Position numbers and translations under genes: made by a program. DNA of 13,377 nt. Source: Chitinophagaceae bacterium. GTDB taxonomy: Bacteria; Bacteroidota; Bacteroidia; Chitinophagales; Chitinophagaceae. Positions 7,142 through 13,377 of this stretch are shown here, one piece after another. The DNA is taken from NCBI GenBank assembly GCA_947468255.1, contig CANIMM010000053.1:1-13377 (forward strand). Reading direction: 5' to 3'. The notes under the pieces were generated by a model. The model was not told the origin of the DNA. It ran no database searches and worked only from the letters and a program-made list of their open reading frames with translations. How positions within the stretch are numbered: position 1 is the first letter of the stretch; every line of letters starts with the position of its first letter.

Positions 7142-7209
7142 CAACAATGTGGCACTAATATTTCCTTCTTTCGAAAAACTAGGATACGGGCATTTTTTAA
7201 AATAATTGA

Positions 7210-7217
7210 TACCTTTA
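7210..7217 (+). promoter_or_regulatory. Possible -7 element for the A-type carrier gene
   Basis: TACCTTTA matches TAnnTTTG at all positions except the last and lies 19 bases before the ATG at 7237, in the divergent spacer. No convincing -33 TTG is seen upstream. Confidence 0.35.
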
Positions 7218-7236
7218 CATAAATAAAGTGAAATTT

Positions 7237-7581
7237 ATGGAAACATTGATAGCAGCTCCCGTTAGTTTAACGCAAGGTGCAGTGGAAGAAGTTAAGCGCT
7301 TGATGAATGAAATTGATTTTGATAAAAGCAATTTGCTGCGTGTAGGGGTAAAAGGGGGTGGATGTAGCGGAATGACCTATGTGTTGGGTTTTGATATTCC
7401 TACTGAAAAGGATGACCATTTTGAAATAGCCTCCATTGCTTGTATCATGGAACGGTCACATGGAATCTATTTAATGGGGATGGAAGTAGATTGGCAGGGT
7501 GGGTTAAATTCGCGCGGATTTACCTTTAAGAACCCCAATGCGAGCACTACTTGTGGGTGCGGCACTTCCTTTGCTGTTTAA
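7237..7581 (+). CDS. HesB/IscA-family iron-sulfur cluster carrier (A-type)
   Basis: This is a small A-type carrier that holds an Fe-S cluster during assembly or delivers it to target proteins. From the ATG at 7237 it has 114 residues. A GTG nine bases upstream is in frame, but the ATG fits the usual N-terminus better. All three cluster-ligand cysteines are present: Cys43 in KGGGCSGMTYVLGF, and Cys106 and Cys108 in TTCGCGTSF near the C-terminus. The GLNSRGFTFKNPNA block before the last cysteines is also typical. Whether it is closer to IscA, SufA or ErpA cannot be decided here; no suf or isc genes lie beside it. It is transcribed divergently from the mutase operon and is followed by a strong terminator. 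Confidence 0.95.
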   Translation: METLIAAPVSLTQGAVEEVKRLMNEIDFDKSNLLRVGVKGGGCSGMTYVLGFDIPTEKDDHFEIASIACIMERSHGIYLMGMEVDWQGGLNSRGFTFKNPNASTTCGCGTSFAV

Positions 7582-7634
7582 TCAATAAGTGAGCTCTAAA
7601 GCAAGCAATTCAATTCGTTGTTCATACTATCAAT

Positions 7635-7664
7635 AAAAAACCCGTTCAATTGAACGGGTTTTTT
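7635..7664. terminator. Bidirectional intrinsic terminator, perfect palindrome
   Basis: AAAAAACCCGTTCAA at 7635-7649 is followed directly by its exact reverse complement at 7650-7664, making a 30-base perfect palindrome with a GC-rich core and six T on either exit side. It lies between the convergent A-type carrier gene (ends 7581) and secDF (ends 7687) and should stop transcription from both. A T-A pair extends it by one base on each side. CATACT at 7623-7628 and AGTATG at 7665-7670 can also pair in an alternative extension with a bulge. Confidence 0.92.
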
Positions 7665-7686
7665 AGTATGATGTCTAATTTCTAGA

Positions 7687-10656
7687 TTATGCTTTCTTTG
7701 CTACCGGTTTATCGCTGCTAATCAATTCTGCTTCTCCCAATGCCTTATCTTTTGCAAAATCCACCAAGATAGGGGCTGCGACAAAAATAGAGGAGTAAGT
7801 ACCTGTGATTACCCCAATTAACATGGCGAATGCAAAACCTCTTGTAACCTCACCACCAAAGATGAATAAGATCAATAGGGTTAAAAATACGGTCAGTGAG
7901 GTCATTACAGTACGACTAAGGGTATCGTTGATGGCACGATTGATAATACTTCCCTTGTCGCTAGCTTTAGAGCCCTTGCTGTATTCGCGGATTCTATCAA
8001 ATACGATAACGGTATCATTCATACTAAAACCAATGACTGTTAAAATCGCTGCGATAAAATGCTGATCGATTTCCAACGGGAATGGAACCACATTTTTAAA
8101 GAAAGAGAATACCGCCAACATTACAAGTACGTCATGCAATAAGGCTACAATCGTTCCAAAAGAATATCTCCAGTCACGGAAACGGATAAAGATGTAGATG
8201 AAAATAGCCAATAGTCCAAAAATAATCGCCTTGATGGCACCTGCTTTCAGATCTGCCGAAATGGTAGGCTGAATGGTTTGTGAACTTTGTATGCTGTTTT
8301 TAGAAAAATCAGCATAACTGATATTGGGAAGCACTTTCTTTAATCCTTCATATAATTTGGTTTGAACTGCATCATCTGCATTCTCTTGACCAATTAAATA
8401 GGAAGTAGTGATGTTTAAGTGTTTATTGTCACCTACAGTTTTAATGATAGGGAAATCGCCTTCAAGAGATTTTCTAAGATCATCTTGCACTGATTCATTG
8501 GAAACCGACTGAGGAAATTCAATCGTATAACTGCGACCACCCTTAAATTCAACGCCATAATGGAAACTATTGAAATAAGATCCGATTCCAAGTATTAGTA
8601 CAATGATAGAAATAGCGTATGCCACTTTTCTGTATTCAATAAATTGAAATTTGGCATGTTTAAAAACTCGTTTTGATACGCCGGTAAAGTAATTAAAGTG
8701 ACGATTTTTATTGGTCCAGAAATCAGTGATGAGCCTAGATACTAATATTCCGCAGAACAAAGACAATAGGATACCAATGATTTGGGTAGTTGCAAAACCT
8801 AATACAGGGCCTAATCCAAAATAAGCTAGGATAATGGCGGTTAATAAAGTGGTAACGTGCGCATCTATAACGGGAGCGAGTGAACGCCTATAACCGTCAT
8901 TGACTGCTTGTGGATATGACTTACCTTTCGTTAGTTCCTCCTTGATTCTTTCAAAAATAATAACGTTGGTATCTACTGCCATACCAATGGTTAACACCAA
9001 ACCGGCAATACCGGCTGCGGTAAGGGTAAATCCCATTGCGCTCAGTACACCTATTGTAAATAGTAAGTTCAGGATAAGGGAGATATTAGCAACCCAGCCA
9101 CCACTATTATAATAAACCAGCATAAGGCCGAAAATAACCAGGAATGCAATTCCAAAGGCCATCATACCGCCATTTACAGCAGCTTTACCTAAGGTAGGGC
9201 CTACAATTTGCTCAGCAACAATTTTTGCTGGAGCATTGGTTTTACCTGATTTTAAGATATTGGCAAGATCCTGTGCTTCTTCGGTAGTAAAACTTCCAGA
9301 AATTTCGGAACTTCCCCCTTCAATTGGGCCATTCACATTGGGAGCAGAATAAACTATCTCATCCAATACAATGGCAATAGGACGGTTGGTATTATCTGTG
9401 GTTAATCTTGCCCAGGTTTTTGCACCTACACTGGTCATTTGCATTTTAATAGAAGGGCGACCTCTATCATCAAAGCTTTGACTTGACTCTTCCACACCTT
9501 CACCTTCTAATTTTGCCTTATCTGTTCCTGGTACTGTTTTAATAGCATATAAAGGATAATAACGAAGACCGCTTTTTGCTGCTTTCTCTTCTACTCCTAA
9601 TAAAAATTTCATATCTGCAGGCAAACTGTTCTTAACTACTTCTAAATTCATGTAGGAGTTAAAAACACCAGTATCTTTTAGGGCGATGCTTCCAATGGCG
9701 GAACTAAAAACTGGTCTACCTGTTTTTGGATCTTGCTGGCCTTCAATTGGATTAATGACTTTGAAAAAAGCATTTTGATTGGCAGCAATTTTTACAGAAT
9801 CCACTACATTTTTATTAGAAGTGTCTGAAGCACTCACACCACTTAAATAGTCACTTACTGCCTTGTCAGCAATTTGAAGTGGACCAGCTAGTTCACTGAT
9901 ATTGTACACTTCCCAGAACTGAAGGTTAGCACTTGCCTGAAGCAATTTCCTAACCCTTTCTTTGTCTGTAATGCCCGCCAGTTCTACGTTGATAACACCT
10001 CTGTTTTCATCGAGGTTGATGGTTGGACTAGCCAAACCGAATTTATCAATACGCTTTAATAATATTTTATAGGTTTCTTGTATGGCACCTTTGGCTGTTA
10101 TTCGAATCTGGTCAACTACTTTATCATCACTATCGGTGATTTTAACTTGCTTTCCTGCTCCTGCAAATAAAGAAGTCAGTTTTGCTCCGGGATTTTGTTC
10201 TTTGTAAGCCGAAGTAAACAAAGTAATGTAATCGGTATTACTGCTTATTTTTTGAGCATTGGCCGTTTGGATGGCTTTTAACAGTGCGGGGTCTTTGGGG
10301 TTGTTGCTCATGGATTTCAATAAACCTTCGAGACTTACGTCCATGGTTACACTCATTCCACCTTGCAAATCCAGACCAAGTTTCAACTCATTTTCTTTAC
10401 ACTTTTGGTAAGTGGTTCCCACTATTGGGTAGATGCTTTTGTCTCTTGTACTATCCAATAGACGTTGCATTCTGCTTTTTACAAGCAGGTCTTTATCCTC
10501 GCCCTTTACATCGGGGAATTGTGATTTTACAATTCTTTCCGCCTGTACTTTTATCTTACCTTCGTAATTTTGTATCACCCATGTGTAGGATAGTTCCCAA
10601 AGGGAGATAAAAACTAAAGCGATGGCGAAAAACCAAACTAAGCCTTTCAATTTCAT
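7687..10656 (-). CDS. secDF: SecDF fused protein-export membrane protein
   Basis: SecDF is an inner-membrane RND-type protein that uses the proton gradient to pull translocating proteins out of the SecYEG channel on the periplasmic side. Here SecD and SecF are one 989-residue chain, as is usual in Bacteroidota. The SecD half has an N-terminal membrane helix (about 5-25), LGLDLQGG at 93-100, a large periplasmic part, and a five-helix bundle (about 495-640) holding GMAVDTNVIIFERIKEE with Asp562. The SecF half begins with a helix at about 678-695 and GVEFKGG at 701-707. Its second bundle (about 805-965) holds GFSMNDTVIVFDRIRE with Asp881 and an Arg at 915. Asp562, Asp881 and Arg915 match the proton-path residues Asp340, Asp637 and Arg671 of the Thermus protein, so the protein should be active. 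It is monocistronic here, with its own promoter-like element upstream and a terminator downstream. Confidence 0.98.
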   Translation of the reverse strand: MKLKGLVWFFAIALVFISLWELSYTWVIQNYEGKIKVQAERIVKSQFPDVKGEDKDLLVKSRMQRLLDSTRDKSIYPIVGTTYQKCKENELKLGLDLQGGMSVTMDVSLEGLLKSMSNNPKDPALLKAIQTANAQKISSNTDYITLFTSAYKEQNPGAKLTSLFAGAGKQVKITDSDDKVVDQIRITAKGAIQETYKILLKRIDKFGLASPTINLDENRGVINVELAGITDKERVRKLLQASANLQFWEVYNISELAGPLQIADKAVSDYLSGVSASDTSNKNVVDSVKIAANQNAFFKVINPIEGQQDPKTGRPVFSSAIGSIALKDTGVFNSYMNLEVVKNSLPADMKFLLGVEEKAAKSGLRYYPLYAIKTVPGTDKAKLEGEGVEESSQSFDDRGRPSIKMQMTSVGAKTWARLTTDNTNRPIAIVLDEIVYSAPNVNGPIEGGSSEISGSFTTEEAQDLANILKSGKTNAPAKIVAEQIVGPTLGKAAVNGGMMAFGIAFLVIFGLMLVYYNSGGWVANISLILNLLFTIGVLSAMGFTLTAAGIAGLVLTIGMAVDTNVIIFERIKEELTKGKSYPQAVNDGYRRSLAPVIDAHVTTLLTAIILAYFGLGPVLGFATTQIIGILLSLFCGILVSRLITDFWTNKNRHFNYFTGVSKRVFKHAKFQFIEYRKVAYAISIIVLILGIGSYFNSFHYGVEFKGGRSYTIEFPQSVSNESVQDDLRKSLEGDFPIIKTVGDNKHLNITTSYLIGQENADDAVQTKLYEGLKKVLPNISYADFSKNSIQSSQTIQPTISADLKAGAIKAIIFGLLAIFIYIFIRFRDWRYSFGTIVALLHDVLVMLAVFSFFKNVVPFPLEIDQHFIAAILTVIGFSMNDTVIVFDRIREYSKGSKASDKGSIINRAINDTLSRTVMTSLTVFLTLLILFIFGGEVTRGFAFAMLIGVITGTYSSIFVAAPILVDFAKDKALGEAELISSDKPVAKKA

Positions 10657-10702
10657 AATCGGTTACTTTTAATAGCTACTTTGTTAATTTTTTAGAAGTC
10701 CG

Positions 10703-10710
10703 CAAAGATA
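10703..10710 (-). promoter_or_regulatory. Promoter -7 element for secDF
   Basis: On the minus strand this reads TATCTTTG, an exact match to TAnnTTTG, and continues into the GC-containing start region often seen in Bacteroidota. It lies about 46 bases upstream of the secDF ATG (10656), predicting a leader of roughly 40 bases. The -33 TTG is not clear, with only TTC at a suitable distance. Confidence 0.6.
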
Positions 10711-10723
10711 GGGGAAAAACTCT

Positions 10724-10754
10724 TTGAAGTAGTTGGCTGGTTATTTTAGATTTT
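10724..10754 (+). promoter_or_regulatory. Possible promoter for the serine hydrolase gene
   Basis: TTG at 10724-10726 and TAGATTTT at 10747-10754 are separated by 20 bases, close to the Bacteroidota arrangement of TTG, a spacer of about 19 bases and TAnnTTTG, with one mismatch in the last base. The expected start of transcription would be about 20 bases before the ATG at 10783. Confidence 0.35.
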
Positions 10755-10782
10755 TCTTCAATTTTACACGTAAATACTTAAT

Positions 10783-12111
10783 ATGGGAATAAATAAACCA
10801 CTCCTTGTCTTTTTGCTTGCCAGTACCTTTGGGTTAGTATCCTGCTCGGTAACTAAAAAAACGCCTGCTCCTGTTGTGCAGACTGTTAAAGTGGCTCCTA
10901 TTCCTGCAGAGAAGGAGATTATTCGAAAAGATGCATTTTTTGAAGATTTGATGGGTCAATACCCCCAGTATTTTGATCAGGTGCTCAAAAACCGCAAAGA
11001 TTGGAACGTGCAAATCATTTATACAGCGGTTGATAGAACTAGCAATGGCAATCCTGTATTTACCAATTATAGTTTTAACCTCAATTCCGCTAAGTATTTT
11101 TATCCTGCCTCCACGGTAAAGTTGCCCATATCAATATTGGCATTGCAAAAGCTGAACGAATTGAAAATAATTGGTTTAGACCGAAATACCACCATGATCA
11201 CGGATCAGGCGTATAGTGGTCAAACGCCTGTATACAATGATCCGAGTACTCCTGACGGAAGGCCCTCCATATCTCAATATATTAAAAAAAATCTTCTAGT
11301 GAGTGACAATGATGCTAGTAATCGATTATACGAATTTTTGGGACAAGATTACATTAATGAGCAATTGCAAAAGAAGGGGTATGTCAATGTTCAAATTTTA
11401 CATCGCCTAGGTATTTCACTTTCGCCCGATGAAAACCGGCATACCAACCCGGTTAAATTTGTATCGCCACAGGGTACAACGCTGTATAATCAATACATGC
11501 AATCCGCTAGTCGTAAATATTTGCAGCGTAGGGATTCTGTTGGCAAGGCTTTTTATAAAGAAGGGCGGTTAATACCTCAGCCGATGGATTTCTCATCGAA
11601 AAATCGAATTGGCTTAGCGGATTTGCATAGAATTTTAATCAACCTGGTTTTTCCAAACAGTGAGCCCCGGGCACAAGGCTTTAATCTTAGCTCGGAGGAC
11701 AGGAATTTTTTATTGAAATATATGAGTCAGTTGCCAACGGAAACTATGTCTCCTCCCTATTCGGCAGATACTGCTGCTTATTGGCCTTCCTTTTGTAAAT
11801 TTTTATTATTCGGTTCACAAAAAGGGGCAATACCAAAAAATATTCGCATTTTTAATAAGGTAGGGGATGCCTATGGTCAATTGACGGATGTAGCTTATAT
11901 AGTGGATTTTGAAAAAAAAATCGAGTTCTTTTTGTCTGCCACCATTTATTGCAATAAAGACGGAATACTCAATGATGACCATTATGATTACGAAACCCTT
12001 GGTTTCCCTTTCATGAAGCAATTGGGGCAGGTAATCTATAATCTTGAACTGAAACGTAAAAGAAAGATCATTCCTGATTTGACACCATTTATTTTTGAGT
12101 ATGATAAGTAA
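10783..12111 (+). CDS. Lipoprotein serine hydrolase with class A beta-lactamase-like fold
   Basis: This 442-residue protein has a lipoprotein signal peptide with the lipobox LVSC (Cys21), so it should be lipid-anchored in the cell envelope. The hydrolase domain shows the beta-lactamase/penicillin-binding-protein motifs in order. SxxK is Ser110-Thr-Val-Lys113 in YPASTVKLPI, SDN is 174-176 in VSDNDASNRL, and a KTG-like Lys359-Val-Gly361 lies in KVGDAYG. The distance between SDN and KVG (about 183 residues) is much longer than in class A beta-lactamases, showing a large insertion. I cannot find a clear omega-loop ExxLN, the site of the deacylating Glu166. That argues against an efficient beta-lactamase and favours a related amidase, peptidase or penicillin-binding function on peptidoglycan or a small substrate. 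The gene stands alone on its strand, divergent from secDF and convergent with the GLPGLI gene. Confidence 0.85.
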   Translation: MGINKPLLVFLLASTFGLVSCSVTKKTPAPVVQTVKVAPIPAEKEIIRKDAFFEDLMGQYPQYFDQVLKNRKDWNVQIIYTAVDRTSNGNPVFTNYSFNLNSAKYFYPASTVKLPISILALQKLNELKIIGLDRNTTMITDQAYSGQTPVYNDPSTPDGRPSISQYIKKNLLVSDNDASNRLYEFLGQDYINEQLQKKGYVNVQILHRLGISLSPDENRHTNPVKFVSPQGTTLYNQYMQSASRKYLQRRDSVGKAFYKEGRLIPQPMDFSSKNRIGLADLHRILINLVFPNSEPRAQGFNLSSEDRNFLLKYMSQLPTETMSPPYSADTAAYWPSFCKFLLFGSQKGAIPKNIRIFNKVGDAYGQLTDVAYIVDFEKKIEFFLSATIYCNKDGILNDDHYDYETLGFPFMKQLGQVIYNLELKRKRKIIPDLTPFIFEYDK

Positions 12112-12189
12112 GTTTCGTTGATTCTAATTTCAACTTCAACTGTACTTTCTTTTTCAATCTATGCTATTAAGCGGGATTGATTAAAAAAT

Positions 12190-12942
12190 TTACAGCAATG
12201 CATTCCACACAAAACGGTTTATAACCGTTTTGTCATCCTTGTAATATTCCTCCCAATCTTTCGTTCGCTCAGCAAGTAGATGCTTAAATTCTTTGTTTGG
12301 ATATGATTTTTTTGTTGAAGCAGGTTTTATGGCAGCCTCATTTACATCAGCAATGATTACTTTAGTTGCAATCCAAGAGGTGAATAAACGAGGGATAGTC
12401 ATTCCTAGGATCATTCCAGGTAATCCATTGATACTGCAGGGACCACCACTAATCATTATCTCGTCTGTATAAAATGCAAAAACATACACACTGTCAAATA
12501 TTTTGCCAATTGCTTTGCGGCAATTGAAGCCGGCAATCACCATGCGTTCGTTGGTTAATTTCCATTGAATGGATTGCAGGCTATCTTTTACATAAATGGC
12601 AGAGCCTATCACGGTCTTTTTCATTTCAAACGAGTTGTTGGTATAGTTAATATACCACTCATTTTCTTCCTCGTCTCTTTTCATGTAATCGGGCAACTTG
12701 ATCTTTTCGTCGATATGATCAAACTTGTAAATACTTTTATTATTGGAGAAGCTAAAATGGAAATAGGAGATTTTGAAAGGGGGTAAATTTTCTTTCATCA
12801 TTTCATCCCACATATTGTTTCCCATATCCTTGAGGATACTTTTTTTAACCTCAAATTCAATGGTTGCCTTGTTAATAAATTGTTGTGCCCAAACTGTTTG
12901 AAAAGACACTATCATTAAAAGGGCAATAATCGTTGCTTTCAT
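12190..12942 (-). CDS. GLPGLI-family exported protein
   Basis: This 250-residue protein begins with a signal peptide, MKATIIALLMIVSFQTVWA, ending before QQ, and has no lipobox, so it should be periplasmic or surface-exposed. The family-naming block is at 167-183: GGPCSINGLPGMILGMT, with GLPGM in place of GLPGL. Upstream are alternating beta-strand segments such as KATIEFEVK, KISYFHFSFSNN and FNCRKAIG. Members of this family (Porph_ging/GLPGLI) are common in Bacteroidota and have no established biochemical role. The gene starts six bases after the stop of an outer-membrane beta-barrel gene on the same strand, so the two are surely cotranscribed, and the pairing is typical of the family. A role in helping or signalling through the receptor is plausible but only inferred. 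Confidence 0.9.
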   Translation of the reverse strand: MKATIIALLMIVSFQTVWAQQFINKATIEFEVKKSILKDMGNNMWDEMMKENLPPFKISYFHFSFSNNKSIYKFDHIDEKIKLPDYMKRDEEENEWYINYTNNSFEMKKTVIGSAIYVKDSLQSIQWKLTNERMVIAGFNCRKAIGKIFDSVYVFAFYTDEIMISGGPCSINGLPGMILGMTIPRLFTSWIATKVIIADVNEAAIKPASTKKSYPNKEFKHLLAERTKDWEEYYKDDKTVINRFVWNALL

Positions 12943-12948
12943 TATTTA

Positions 12949-13377
12949 TTATTTTGCTGCTGCATTTTTATTTTTAAAATCCCATCTAAACCCAACCATC
13001 CAATATCGTTTAAGCCGATCGTTTCGAATCTCAGTAAGTGTATTACCGGTTAGATTTCGGTCGATGCCAATATTTTGATTGAGGATATCTTTGATGCTAA
13101 AGAAAATCGTGAATTCATCTTGATGAAATGATTTCTCTAACTGAGCATCCCATAATTGGTTGTTTAAATTATTGGAAAATTCACTGGTTTTTTGCCTATA
13201 GTTGTACTCTATATCGGAACTGATTTTCCAAGTTTTTTTAACATAGTACGCAGTACTTAGACTGATTGTATTGCTATTGAATCGGATTGTTTTGTTGTAG
13301 GCAGTAGATTGATTGACATTGTAACCAAAATTATTTTCTAAGTTAATTTCATATAGTTTAGTCTTTGACTTTCTAAA
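12949..13377 (-). CDS. Outer-membrane beta-barrel (TonB-dependent receptor-like) protein, C-terminal part
   Basis: An open frame of 142 codons runs from the right edge of the window to a TAA at 12949-12951, followed at once by a second in-frame TAA. The translation alternates short polar and aromatic strands, as in barrel strands: INLENNFGYNV, TISLSTAYYVKKTWKISS, and FTIFFSIKDILNQNIGIDRN. It ends in RYWMVGFRWDF plus a short basic/alanine tail. The KDILNQN segment followed by a terminal aromatic strand is typical of the outer-membrane beta-barrel family of large Bacteroidota receptors that carry an N-terminal carboxypeptidase-regulatory-like domain. The plug and N-terminal domains, and therefore any substrate clue, lie outside the window. 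The neighbouring GLPGLI gene follows six bases downstream. Confidence 0.82.
   Translation of the reverse strand, partial: FRKSKTKLYEINLENNFGYNVNQSTAYNKTIRFNSNTISLSTAYYVKKTWKISSDIEYNYRQKTSEFSNNLNNQLWDAQLEKSFHQDEFTIFFSIKDILNQNIGIDRNLTGNTLTEIRNDRLKRYWMVGFRWDFKNKNAAAK

Noticed and set aside
7124..7147. TTG start at 7147 for the unknown membrane protein
   Set aside because: It adds a poorly fitting polar N-terminus and overlaps a -7-like element; the ATG at 7123 directly precedes the membrane segment.
7228..7236. GTG start at 7228 for the A-type carrier
   Set aside because: The ATG nine bases downstream gives the usual N-terminus and better spacing from the promoter-like element.
7805..9112. Plus-strand reading frames opposite secDF
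   Set aside because: They lie wholly inside secDF on the other strand, show no family motifs, and are antisense shadows of the membrane-protein codons.
10783..12111. Annotation as an antibiotic-resistance beta-lactamase
   Set aside because: The omega-loop glutamate motif is not visible, KTG is changed to KVG, and the motif spacing is unlike class A enzymes.
12112..12189. Terminator between the convergent serine hydrolase and GLPGLI genes
   Set aside because: Only a five-base CAATC/GATTG stem (12155-12179) with a long loop is found, and the T and A runs are on the wrong sides for either direction.

Overview
The window reads as an ordinary chromosomal segment of a Bacteroidota bacterium, most likely of the Chitinophagaceae or a close relative. 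The evidence is a single-polypeptide SecDF of 989 residues, a GLPGLI-family protein beside an outer-membrane beta-barrel receptor, A-rich gene leaders without Shine-Dalgarno sequences, AT-rich DNA, and at least one good match to the Bacteroidota promoter -7 consensus TAnnTTTG. I see no tRNA, rRNA, insertion sequence, phage gene or CRISPR array, and no gene-free stretch longer than 300 bases.

Region 1 (about 1-4973, plus strand) is the distal part of a tryptophan biosynthesis operon. It starts with the C-terminal part of one phosphoribosylanthranilate isomerase (trpF), followed by a second complete and clearly divergent trpF, a GNAT acetyltransferase of the phosphinothricin/methionine-sulfoximine type, trpB and trpA. 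A periplasmic TlpA-like thioredoxin gene follows 28 bases after trpA. The doubled trpF and the GNAT gene are the unusual parts. The 101 bases between the GNAT gene and trpB hold two hairpins, the first followed by six T.

Region 2 (5026-7123, minus strand) is a two-gene operon: a small single-pass membrane protein that I do not recognise, then a methylmalonyl-CoA mutase large subunit. The mutase has the methylmalonyl-type active-site residues but no B12-binding domain. A divergent A-type Fe-S carrier (7237-7581, plus) follows and ends at a perfectly palindromic bidirectional terminator (7635-7664).

Region 3 (7687-10656, minus) is secDF, with a clear -7 promoter element in the spacer it shares with a divergent lipoprotein serine hydrolase of the class A beta-lactamase fold (10783-12111, plus). 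Region 4 (12190-13377, minus) is the 3' end of an outer-membrane beta-barrel receptor gene followed six bases later by a GLPGLI-family gene.

I found no obviously new multi-gene system. The items most worth a second look are the tandem divergent trpF pair with its acetyltransferase neighbour, the mutase without a cobalamin domain together with its unknown membrane partner, the serine hydrolase with incomplete beta-lactamase motifs, and the GLPGLI/receptor pair, whose function is poorly understood.
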